Source: Pseudomonas frederiksbergensis (GTDB taxonomy: Bacteria; Pseudomonadota; Gammaproteobacteria; Pseudomonadales; Pseudomonadaceae). From it: 64,000 bases of DNA. The notes under the pieces were generated by a model. That model was not told the origin of the DNA. It did no database searches and saw nothing but the letters and a program-made list of their open reading frames with translations. The DNA lies in NCBI RefSeq assembly GCF_003732705.1, contig NZ_MOBR01000016.1, positions 62,001 to 126,000 of the forward strand. The letters run 5' to 3'. Positions 7,950 through 15,258 of this stretch are shown here, in pieces (position 1 is the stretch's first letter; each line of letters opens with the position of its first letter). The position numbers and the translations under genes were made by a program.

Positions 7950-8053
7950 GATCGTTCCCACGCTCCGCGTGGGAATGAATCCCGTGACGCTCTGCGTCAC
8001 AGTGGACGCGGAGCGTCCATGGCTGCATTCCCACGCGGAGCGTGGGAACGATC
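7950..8053. repeat. Long nested inverted repeat, copy A
   Basis: Outer arms GATCGTTCCCACGCTCCGCG and its inverse; each arm is itself a hairpin (CCCACGC / GCGTGGG), and the centre holds two more small hairpins (TGACGC / GCGTCA and GGACGC / GCGTCC). It begins one base after the SRAP stop and ends three bases before the stop of the convergent chemoreceptor gene. Confidence 0.93.
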
Positions 8054-8056
8054 ACC

Positions 8057-10198
8057 TCAAACCTTGAACTGATTGATCAACCGCCGCTGCTGTTCCGCCA
8101 ACTTGGTCAGGTCCGCACTGGCCGCGCTCGATTCATCCGCCCCGCCGGCCACTTCATTGGCTACTTGGCCGATGTTGATCACGTTGCGGTTGATGTCATC
8201 CGCCACCGCGCTCTGTTCTTCGGCGGCGCTGGCGATCTGGTTGTTCATGTCATTGATCACCGACACGGCCTGAGTAATCGTCTCCAGCGCTTCAGCGGCT
8301 TTTGCCGCGTGTTGCACGCTTTCATCCGTCCGGTTCTGGCTGTCTTCCATGACCCGCACCACGTCGCGGGTGCCTTGCTGCAACTGCTGGATCATGGTCT
8401 GGATTTCTTCGGTGGCCTTCTGGGTCTTCTGCGCCAGGTTGCGCACTTCATCGGCCACCACGGCAAAACCTCGTCCCTGTTCACCGGCGCGCGCCGCTTC
8501 GATCGCGGCGTTCAAGGCCAGCAGGTTGGTCTGCTCGGCGATCCCGCGAATCGCAGTGAGGATCGCGTTGATGTTCTCGCTGTCCTTGGCCAGGGTCTGC
8601 ACCACGGCCACGGCTTTGCCGATTTCCACCGCCAGCACGCCAATCGAATTCGAGGTGTCGCGCACGATCTGCATGCCCTGCGCCGCGGCCTTGTCCGCAT
8701 GACTGGCCGCTTGCGCCGCCGACGTTGCGTTGCGTGCCACGTCCTGGGCGGTGGCGGTCATTTCATGCACCGCGGTGGCCACTTGATCGATCTCGGCCAT
8801 TTGTTTATGCACGCCGATGTTGGTGCGGATGGCGATGTCGGCGGTGTGTTCCGACGAATCGCTGACGCTCTGCACCGACGTCACCACTTGGGTGATCATC
8901 GCCTGCAACTTGGCCAGGAAGGTGTTGAAGCCCTTGGCGATCGAACCGAGTTCGTCGGCGCGGTCGCTGGTCAGGCGGCGGGTGAGGTCGCCTTCGCCCT
9001 GAGCGATGTCGTCGAGCATGGCCACCATTTGCTTGAGTGGGCGGGCAATCCCGTGGCCCACCAGCCAGATCACCAGCAAGCCGATGCCCGCAATCAGCAA
9101 GCCGACCATGGCCATGCCGAAGGTGTCGGACTTGCGCTGTTTATCCAGGTCGCCCTGAAGTTTTTGCAGGTCCGCCATCACCGCGTTCAACGGCAGTTGC
9201 AGCATCAGAGTCCAGCGGGCGTCGGTCTGGCCAATGCCGAAGGGCAGGTACAACTCGATCCGGCCATTGGCCTTATCGACGGTGTAGGTCACTTCGCCGC
9301 GCTTGAGATTGGCCATGTTGGCAATCTGCTGGCTGTCGAGGATGTCGCTGACCTTCTCGCCGAATTTGCTCGGGTCCTTGGTGTAGGCAACGATCCGGCC
9401 ATTGCCGCCGATCAGCGCCATCACGCCCGAGCCGCCATACAGTTTCTGGTTGGCGCCCAGGAGCATTTCCTGGATGAAGTTCACCGACAGGTCGGCGCCG
9501 ACGATGCCCTGGAAGGCGCCGTTGAGCATGATCGGTTCAATAAAGGAGGCGAGCATGACGATTTTGTCGCCGACCTTGTAGGGCGCCGGATCGATCACGC
9601 AGGATTTCTTGGTTTCTTTCGAGCACAGGTAGTACTCGCTGGCGCGCACACCGGTGGACAGGGTTTTCTGGTCGTCGACGTCCACCAGTTTGTCCAGGCC
9701 CAGGCTGCCGTCTTCGTTGCGGAACCACCACGGCAGGAAGCGCCCGTTGCTGGCATCGATGCCGACTACCTTGGTGTCGACGTAGGCCGCGTCATTGTGG
9801 TCCAGTGCGTTTTTTTCCCAGCCGATGTAGGTGCCGAGAATTTTCGGGTTCTTGGTGACGTTTTCCTTGATCAGGCTGATCAATTGCTCACGGCTGATGT
9901 TCACCTGCGGCTGGCCATCGGCCCCCGGCGTGCCGATCAGTTCGTTGATCCGCACCAGTGCGCCGGCAATCAGCAGCGGCGCTTCGAGTTCGCGCTGAAT
10001 CTGGCTGACCTGGGTTTGCGCCAGGGAGGTCAGGCGTTGCTCGATGACTTGCTCGAACTGCGCCTGGGTCCGTTCCTGGACCATGTCTTGCGTCCGCGCA
10101 CCGGAAAACAGCGCGTACAGCACCAGGGCCGCGACCACACTGAGGACGATGGCACCGGCAAGGGCCGCTACGGAAAACTGGATCGACTTGAATTTCAT
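8057..10198 (-). CDS. Methyl-accepting chemotaxis protein with dCACHE-like sensor
   Basis: 713 residues from the ATG at 10198 (MKFKSIQFSV); the in-frame extension to 10306 is rejected because it lacks hydrophobic character. Order: transmembrane helix 1 (about 10-32), a large periplasmic domain (about 33-355) of double-CACHE type, transmembrane helix 2 (about 358-378), HAMP (about 379-432), then the coiled-coil signalling domain with the conserved tip EQTNLLALNAAIEAARAGEQ (around 560). It should couple to CheA/CheW. The ligand is unknown: the pocket region has FLPWWFRN and a periplasmic Cys pair (LCSKETKKSC) that may form a disulfide. Its promoter must lie in 10199-10457. Confidence 0.93.
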   Translation of the reverse strand: MKFKSIQFSVAALAGAIVLSVVAALVLYALFSGARTQDMVQERTQAQFEQVIEQRLTSLAQTQVSQIQRELEAPLLIAGALVRINELIGTPGADGQPQVNISREQLISLIKENVTKNPKILGTYIGWEKNALDHNDAAYVDTKVVGIDASNGRFLPWWFRNEDGSLGLDKLVDVDDQKTLSTGVRASEYYLCSKETKKSCVIDPAPYKVGDKIVMLASFIEPIMLNGAFQGIVGADLSVNFIQEMLLGANQKLYGGSGVMALIGGNGRIVAYTKDPSKFGEKVSDILDSQQIANMANLKRGEVTYTVDKANGRIELYLPFGIGQTDARWTLMLQLPLNAVMADLQKLQGDLDKQRKSDTFGMAMVGLLIAGIGLLVIWLVGHGIARPLKQMVAMLDDIAQGEGDLTRRLTSDRADELGSIAKGFNTFLAKLQAMITQVVTSVQSVSDSSEHTADIAIRTNIGVHKQMAEIDQVATAVHEMTATAQDVARNATSAAQAASHADKAAAQGMQIVRDTSNSIGVLAVEIGKAVAVVQTLAKDSENINAILTAIRGIAEQTNLLALNAAIEAARAGEQGRGFAVVADEVRNLAQKTQKATEEIQTMIQQLQQGTRDVVRVMEDSQNRTDESVQHAAKAAEALETITQAVSVINDMNNQIASAAEEQSAVADDINRNVINIGQVANEVAGGADESSAASADLTKLAEQQRRLINQFKV

Positions 10199-10457
10199 GG
10201 GTGCTCCGCACGCAAGAGGACGTCTGCGCTGTTGTATCGGCCGGGCAATCGGAGTCCATGAGCGGGTAATGGCCAAATGACTGTTTTGGCGTGCTGGAGG
10301 TCGCAACTGGAGCGTGGTGGGCGAGGCGCTCGGGCGTCTGTGAATTTTTTCCTACGAATAGCGGCTTTTCTTAAAGTGCGTGCAACACGTCTGTTGTATC
10401 TGGCGCCGATACAATTCCACGCCTAGGATACGCGGCATATTTTCAGGGAGTTTTTCG

Positions 10458-11276
10458 ATGAACAAGACATTGGTTGTAGGTGCACTGAGCGCGGCATTGC
10501 TGCTGGCCGGTTGTCAGTCGGTCAACACCACCAGCGGTGGAGCCGTGGGCGTTGAGCGTAAACAGTACATGTTCAGCATGTTGTCCTCGGATGAGGTCAA
10601 CCAGATGTACGCCCAGTCCTATCAGAAGACCGTGGGAGAGGCGACGAGCAAAGGCGTACTGGACAAAACCAGCACCGAAGCCAAACGCGTCCAGGCCATC
10701 GCCGACCGGCTGATTGCCCAGGCGCCGAACTTCCGTCCGGATTCGGCCCAGTGGAAGTGGGAAGTCAACCTGATCAAGAGCGACGAGCTCAACGCCAACT
10801 GCGGTCCTGGCGGCAAGATCATTTTCTACACCGGGCTGATCGACAGCCTGAAACTCACCGACGATGAAATCGCCGCAGTCATGGGTCATGAAATCGCCCA
10901 CGCCCTGCGCGAGCACGGTCGTGAGGCGATGTCCAAGGCCTATGGCATCGAAATGGCCAAACAGGGTGCTGGTGCGTTGTTTGGTCTGGGGCAGGACAGC
11001 CTGGCCCTGGCCGACACCGTGGCCAACTACGGCATGACGTTGCCGAACAGTCGCGCCAACGAAAACGAAGCTGACCTGATCGGCCTGGAACTGGCGGCTC
11101 GCGCCGGCTACAACCCGAATGCCGCGATCACCTTGTGGAACAAGATGAGCAAGGCGTCGGAAGGCTCGCCGCCGGAATTCATGAGCACTCACCCGGCGTC
11201 GACCAGTCGTATTGCTTCGTTGCAGGCAGCGATTCCGAAGGTGATGCCGTTGTACGAGAAAGCCTCGAAGTCCTGA
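10458..11276 (+). CDS. M48 family lipoprotein metalloprotease
   Basis: 272 residues from the ATG at 10458. Lipobox LAGC with Cys19 anchors it to an envelope membrane. The zinc motif HEIAH is at 144-148 and the third ligand is in the NENEAD block (about 201-206), as in the LoiP/YcaL/BepA-like M48 group that degrades or helps assemble outer membrane proteins. It lacks the TPR tail of BepA, so LoiP/YcaL is the closer comparison. A probable role is envelope protein quality control. It is followed by a long palindromic repeat. Confidence 0.9.
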   Translation: MNKTLVVGALSAALLLAGCQSVNTTSGGAVGVERKQYMFSMLSSDEVNQMYAQSYQKTVGEATSKGVLDKTSTEAKRVQAIADRLIAQAPNFRPDSAQWKWEVNLIKSDELNANCGPGGKIIFYTGLIDSLKLTDDEIAAVMGHEIAHALREHGREAMSKAYGIEMAKQGAGALFGLGQDSLALADTVANYGMTLPNSRANENEADLIGLELAARAGYNPNAAITLWNKMSKASEGSPPEFMSTHPASTSRIASLQAAIPKVMPLYEKASKS

Positions 11277-11288
11277 CAGGTTTCTAAT

Positions 11289-11400
11289 GATCGTTCCCAC
11301 GCTCTGCGTGGGAATGCATCCTGTGACGCTCTGCGTCACGCCCCAAAAACGGACGCGGAGCGTCCAGGGCGGCATTCCCACGCAGCGCATGGGAACGATC
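11289..11400. repeat. Long nested inverted repeat, copy B
   Basis: Same architecture as copy A: outer arms GATCGTTCCCACGCTCTGCG ... and inverse, central TGACGCTCTGCGTCA and GGACGCGGAGCGTCC hairpins. The right arm carries one change (GCGCAT). It lies between the convergent M48 gene (12 bp away) and the GDT1-like gene (16 bp away). Confidence 0.93.
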
Positions 11401-11416
11401 AATCAGGCTAAACGCG

Positions 11417-12001
11417 TCAAACCCACCCACTGCTCTGCATTGCCTTGTACACCGCGACAATCGCCAGGACGAAGAACGCCGAAGCAGCCAGTCGACGGAT
11501 CAACGTCAGTGGCAGTTTGTCCGCCGCAAAGTTACCCGCCAGTACCACCGGCACGTTGGCGATCAACATCCCGGCGGTGGTGCCGATGATCACCAGCCAC
11601 AGGTCCGGGTATTGCGCGGCGAGCATCACCGTGGCGACTTGGGTTTTGTCGCCCATTTCGGCGAGGAAGAACGCGATCAGCGTGGTCAGGAACGGCCCGA
11701 ACTTGCGCGCGGTGCTGGCTTCGTCGTCGTCCATTTTGTCGGGCACCAAGGTCCACAGCGCGGTCGCGGTAAAGCTCGCGGCGAGGATCCAGTGCAGCGT
11801 CGCATTCGAGAAGAAACTGCCGAACCAGGCGCCTACCGCACCGGCCGCCGCATGGTTGGCCAGGGTCGCGGCGACGATGCCGGCGATGATTGGCCAGGGT
11901 TTGCGAAAGCGAGCAGCGAGAATGAGCGCGAGCAGTTGCGTCTTGTCGCCGATTTCGGCCAAGGCAACGATTGCGGTGGGAACGAGAAGTGAATCCAGCA
12001 T
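11417..12001 (-). CDS. TMEM165/GDT1 (UPF0016) family cation transporter, probable manganese exporter
   Basis: 194 residues from the ATG at 12001, with AGGAAAA before it. The family signature E-x-G-D-K-T occurs twice, at residues 16-21 and 115-120, one per half of the internal duplication; about six hydrophobic helices are visible. Bacterial relatives (MneA-type) export Mn2+, and the riboswitch just upstream (12073-12210) fits manganese-induced expression. The longer frame to 12229 runs through the riboswitch and is rejected. Inference: it relieves excess Mn2+ in the cytoplasm; other divalent ions cannot be ruled out. Confidence 0.92.
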   Translation of the reverse strand: MLDSLLVPTAIVALAEIGDKTQLLALILAARFRKPWPIIAGIVAATLANHAAAGAVGAWFGSFFSNATLHWILAASFTATALWTLVPDKMDDDEASTARKFGPFLTTLIAFFLAEMGDKTQVATVMLAAQYPDLWLVIIGTTAGMLIANVPVVLAGNFAADKLPLTLIRRLAASAFFVLAIVAVYKAMQSSGWV

Positions 12002-12015
12002 CAGGGTTTTCCTAA

Positions 12016-12059
12016 GGGGCGGGTCGACACGGCTATGACACGTACAGCCTTCCCGCCCC
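12016..12059 (-). promoter_or_regulatory. Expression platform of the Mn riboswitch
   Basis: GGGGCGGG (12016-12023) pairs with CCCGCCCC (12052-12059) in a stem close to the ribosome site of the GDT1-like gene. Nested in it, CTATGACACG at 12033-12042 is the inverse complement of CGTGTCATAG at 12072-12081, the 3' edge of the aptamer. The two pairings compete, which is what a switching platform needs. The mechanism (terminator or ribosome-site masking) is not certain: there is no long T-tract. Confidence 0.6.
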
Positions 12060-12072
12060 GGGTAAGGTGTTC

Positions 12073-12210
12073 GTGTCATAGGTCTTGTCAAACCCTGGCG
12101 ATCCGTCTGTGCGGACGCTTGGGTCGCATACGCCATGGTCTGTTGACCAAGTATGTTGACGTATGCCGGACGAGCATGGCGCTCGTGGGAGACTACTCCC
12201 CTAGGACGGA
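12073..12210 (-). promoter_or_regulatory. yybP-ykoY (Mn2+) riboswitch aptamer
   Basis: Read on the minus strand, the leader contains the conserved 5' element CCTAGGGGAGTAG (12193-12204 on the plus strand as CTACTCCCCTAG), a stem region with CATACGTCAACATACTTGG, and the closing 3' element GACAAGACC. These match what I remember of the manganese-sensing yybP-ykoY class, which commonly controls UPF0016 genes such as the one downstream. No covariance search was run. Confidence 0.85.
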
Positions 12211-12211
12211 G

Positions 12212-12235
12212 CGGATTCTGCCTAGGCAAAATCCG
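12212..12235. repeat. 24-bp near-perfect palindrome upstream of the riboswitch
   Basis: CGGATT ... AATCCG with an inner TGCCTAGGCA core. It lies between the rsmC stop and the aptamer. No T-tract follows on either strand, so it is not a typical terminator. It could be an operator or an additional leader stem. Confidence 0.55.
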
Positions 12236-12254
12236 TTAGGCAAGCACTTATTTA

Positions 12255-13253
12255 TCAGCCGCGTTTTGCGCGGTAGATTCGGAAACCCTGTCCTTCAGCC
12301 TTGATCGCACACACGCCGAGGTGCTCTTCGATCAGCGGCTGATACTTGAGGAAGCTATTCGCGACCAGGCGCAGTTCGCCACCGTTTTTCAGATGTTTGG
12401 CCGCTTTTCGCAGCAAGTTCTCGGTCGCAAAATAATCGGTGTGCACGCCGACATGGAACGGCGGGTTGCTCAAAATCGCGCTCAAACCCATGGGGGCGGC
12501 ATCGATACCGTCACCGGTAATCACCTCGGCCTCCAGACCGTTGGCGGCCAATGTCAGACGACTGCTGGCGGCGGCAAACGCATCCACGTCGAGCAATGTC
12601 ACCTGATTGTGCGGATAACGACGTTTGACCGCCGCCCCCAGCACACCGGCGCCGCAACCGAAGTCCAGCAAGTGGCCGCTCGGCAACTTGTCCAGATGTT
12701 CCAGCAGCAAGGCGCTTCCGCGATCCAGCCGACCGTGGCTGAACACGCCGGGCAGGCTGATGACTTTCAATGGCCCTTCGGCCAATGGCAGTTCGTATTC
12801 CACGGCCAGGCTTTCCAGGGATTTAGCCTCTGGCGCGTCGGCCACGGTGACCTGCCACAGTTGGCAATGCCGTGCGCTGTCGAGCTTGCGCGGTTTGCCG
12901 AACGGGTTCAGTTGCTTGGCCGCGCCTTCGATGCCGCTGCGTTTTTCACCCACCAGGTACAGCTCGCGACCGGCCAGCCGTGAAGCGAGGGCGTTGAGGA
13001 TGTAGTCGGTCAGGTCCTTGGACTTGGGCAGGAACACCACGGCTGTTTCGAACTCGCGTTCGGGCGCATTCACGCCAAACTGGCTGCGCTCGGCAAAGCG
13101 TGCGTCCAGCGCCGCTTGATCGCCGGCATGCCAGCACCAGCCGTGGGCGTCGGGCAGGCGACCGAGCAAATCGTCGGCGGGCAAACCGGCCAGCAACACC
13201 GAACCCTTGAATAACTCGGCCTGACGAAGCAGTACTTCACTGCGCGGATCCAT
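12255..13253 (-). CDS. rsmC: 16S rRNA m2G1207 methyltransferase
   Basis: 332 residues, the usual RsmC length. It has an N-terminal catalytically inactive methyltransferase-like half (about 1-165) and a C-terminal Rossmann half with the SAM motif LLDFGCGAGVLG and the catalytic NPPF (about 262-265) that places it among base N-methyltransferases acting on guanine. It methylates G1207 of 16S rRNA in the small subunit. It stands upstream of the Mn-riboswitch gene in the same orientation, with an independent leader between them. Confidence 0.95.
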   Translation of the reverse strand: MDPRSEVLLRQAELFKGSVLLAGLPADDLLGRLPDAHGWCWHAGDQAALDARFAERSQFGVNAPEREFETAVVFLPKSKDLTDYILNALASRLAGRELYLVGEKRSGIEGAAKQLNPFGKPRKLDSARHCQLWQVTVADAPEAKSLESLAVEYELPLAEGPLKVISLPGVFSHGRLDRGSALLLEHLDKLPSGHLLDFGCGAGVLGAAVKRRYPHNQVTLLDVDAFAAASSRLTLAANGLEAEVITGDGIDAAPMGLSAILSNPPFHVGVHTDYFATENLLRKAAKHLKNGGELRLVANSFLKYQPLIEEHLGVCAIKAEGQGFRIYRAKRG

Positions 13254-13286
13254 ACTCTGCTCCTTGAAAAAAAGTGCGGCAGTTTA

Positions 13287-14252
13287 TCAACTGACGACCC
13301 GCAGCGCTGTACCGCTGAAGAACGCCTGGGCGTTTTCAGTCAACTGGCCAACAATCCGCTGGCGCGCTTCGCGACTGCCCCAGGCGTTGTGCGGGGTGAC
13401 AATCAGCCGTGGGATGTCATCGGCCAGTAGCGGATTGCCGGCAGTCGGCGGCTCGACGCTCAGCACATCCGTGGCCGCGCCACCCAGGTGACCGTTACGC
13501 AAGGCATCGGCCAGCGCCTGTTCGTCGATCAAACCACCGCGCGCGGTATTGACCACGAAGGCACCGGGTTTCATCGAGGCCAGTTCCCGGGCGCCGATGA
13601 AGTGGCGGGTGTGTTCGTTGAGCGGGCAGTGCAGGGTCAGGGCGTCGATTTGCGGCAGCAGTTCATTCAGCGGCAAGCGATCCGGGCGGGCAGGGCGGCC
13701 AGGAATCTGCCCCAGCAACACGCGCATGCCGAAGGCTTCGGCCAGTCGCGCAACGGCGCCACCCAGTTCGCCGTGGCCGAGCAGCCCGAGGGTTTTGCCT
13801 TCGAGTTCGACGATCGGGTAATCCAGCAGGCAGAACTGTTTGGCCTGCTGCCAGCGACCTTCGCCCACGGCTTTTTGGTAGTCCGCCAAGCGTGTCGCCA
13901 GATTGAGCAACAGCATGATCGTGTGTTGGGCCACCGATGGCGTGCCGTAACCCTGGCAGTTGCACACGGTAATCCCGTGGGCGCGGGCGGCGGCCAGGTC
14001 GACGTTATTGGTGCCGGTGGCGGTGATCAGGATCAGCTTGAGTTCGGGGCTGGCGGCGATGGCGGCGGCGTCGATCAGGATCTTGTTGCTGATGGCAACG
14101 GTGGCGCCCTTGAGGCGTTCGATCACCTGGTCCGGCGTGGTCTGGGCGAACAATTGCAAGTCGCTGAAGCAATCGCGCAAAGGCGTCAGGTCGAGGTCGC
14201 CCAGATCCAGGGACGGATGGTCGAGGAAAACGGCGCGGCGAGTGTTCGTCAT
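13287..14252 (-). CDS. D-2-hydroxyacid dehydrogenase (glycerate dehydrogenase/hydroxypyruvate reductase-like)
   Basis: 321 residues from the ATG at 14252; AAGG lies 8 bases before it, so I prefer it to the in-frame TTG at 14255. NAD-binding motif GHGELGG (about 155-161). The catalytic triad of the D-isomer 2-hydroxyacid dehydrogenases is present: Arg in NTARGG, Glu in SVEPP and His in TPHNAW. In pseudomonads the gene beside rsmC is usually annotated hprA, but the substrate (glycerate, hydroxypyruvate or glyoxylate) cannot be read from sequence alone. Confidence 0.9.
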   Translation of the reverse strand: MTNTRRAVFLDHPSLDLGDLDLTPLRDCFSDLQLFAQTTPDQVIERLKGATVAISNKILIDAAAIAASPELKLILITATGTNNVDLAAARAHGITVCNCQGYGTPSVAQHTIMLLLNLATRLADYQKAVGEGRWQQAKQFCLLDYPIVELEGKTLGLLGHGELGGAVARLAEAFGMRVLLGQIPGRPARPDRLPLNELLPQIDALTLHCPLNEHTRHFIGARELASMKPGAFVVNTARGGLIDEQALADALRNGHLGGAATDVLSVEPPTAGNPLLADDIPRLIVTPHNAWGSREARQRIVGQLTENAQAFFSGTALRVVS

Positions 14253-14329
14253 CAACTGTACCTTTTGTGCAATGAACTGAAGGCGTAATCTGCCGAGCCT
14301 ACCAGATGAAACAAATGGTTACGCCTACC

Positions 14330-14424
14330 CCTGTGGGAGCGAGCTTGCTCGCGATAGGGCCATAACATTCAACATTGATGTTGGCTGACAGTTCGCTATC
14401 GCGAGCAAGCTCGCTCCCACAGGG
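14330..14424. repeat. REP doublet (GTGGGAGCG type)
   Basis: CCTGTGGGAGCGAGCTTGCT ... AGCAAGCTCGCTCCCACAGG. Unlike most repeats here it lies between divergent genes (14252 minus, 14476 plus). Confidence 0.92.
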
Positions 14425-14475
14425 GCTGATGAAACCCGATAACACTTTGCCCGATCTGCCCCAGAGGAGCCCCCC

Positions 14476-15105
14476 ATGTACTGGACAGAATTCTTGACCG
14501 TTGCCCTGATTCACCTGCTGGCCGTGGCCAGCCCCGGCCCGGACTTTGCCGTCGTGGTGCGTGAGAGTGTGACCCACGGTCGGCGCGCCGGGACCTGGAC
14601 CGCGCTGGGCGTGGGCACGGCGATTTTCCTGCACGTCGGTTATTCGCTGCTCGGCATCGGCCTGATCGTGTCCCAGTCGATCGTGCTGTTCAACGCCTTG
14701 AAATGGGCCGCTGCCGCGTACCTGCTGTACATCGGCTTTAAGGCTTTGCGCGCACAACCGGCCAAACCGGTGGCGGACGACCTGCATAAGGAAGTCGGCG
14801 AGCGCACCGCCCGTGGCGCTTTCACCTCCGGTTTCGTGACCAATGGCCTGAATCCGAAAGCCACGCTGTTTTTCCTGTCGCTGTTCACCGTGGTGATCAA
14901 CCCGCACACGCCGCTGGCCGTGCAGGCCGGTTACGGGGTTTACCTGGCGGTGGCGACGGCGGTGTGGTTCTGCCTGGTGGCGATGCTGTTCAGCCAACAA
15001 CGGGTACGCGCCGGTTTCGCCCGCATGGGGCACTGGTTCGACCGGACCATGGGCGCGGTGCTGATCGCCATCGGTGTGAAACTCGCCTTCACCGAGATGC
15101 ATTGA
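14476..15105 (+). CDS. LysE/RhtB family amino acid exporter
   Basis: 209 residues, the family norm. Hydrophobic helices and the N-terminal signature LLAVASPGPDFAVV, followed by GRRAGTWTALGVGTAI, identify the RhtB branch of LysE-type inner-membrane exporters for amino acids or homoserine-lactone-like compounds. A strong GAGGAG precedes the ATG. It is monocistronic. The exported substrate is not predictable. Confidence 0.92.
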   Translation: MYWTEFLTVALIHLLAVASPGPDFAVVVRESVTHGRRAGTWTALGVGTAIFLHVGYSLLGIGLIVSQSIVLFNALKWAAAAYLLYIGFKALRAQPAKPVADDLHKEVGERTARGAFTSGFVTNGLNPKATLFFLSLFTVVINPHTPLAVQAGYGVYLAVATAVWFCLVAMLFSQQRVRAGFARMGHWFDRTMGAVLIAIGVKLAFTEMH

Positions 15106-15162
15106 TAAAACGCGGATCCCCGTAGGACCAAGTGCTGGCGCAAAGCTAGCATTTGTACGGTT

Positions 15163-15175
15163 CTGCAAATCATAC
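15163..15175 (+). promoter_or_regulatory. Shared promoter motif CTGCAAATCATAC, site 1
   Basis: A 13-base motif 83 bp upstream of the acyl-CoA ligase start, repeated with one transition upstream of the DUF1302 gene (17090-17102). CTGGCG precedes it at 15135-15140 and a TATAAG follows about 21 bases later. Candidate activator site for the nearby MalT-like LuxR regulator; inference. Confidence 0.5.
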
Positions 15176-15258
15176 CTTTGGCTGATTTGGTTGGCGTATA
15201 AGGGCTCTAGAGTGCTTATCTTCCAAGCCAAGACCGTGCAGTCAGAAAAGGGATTCTT

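Noticed and set aside
7950..8053. Long palindromic repeats considered as CRISPR or insertion-sequence remnants
   Set aside because: They are single, widely scattered copies without spacers, coding sequence or target duplications that I can see.
8042..10261. 739-codon open frame on the plus strand opposite the chemoreceptor
   Set aside because: Antisense shadow caused by GC-rich third positions; the minus-strand frame encodes a complete chemoreceptor with HAMP and signalling tip, whereas this one is His/Gln/Arg-rich without domains.
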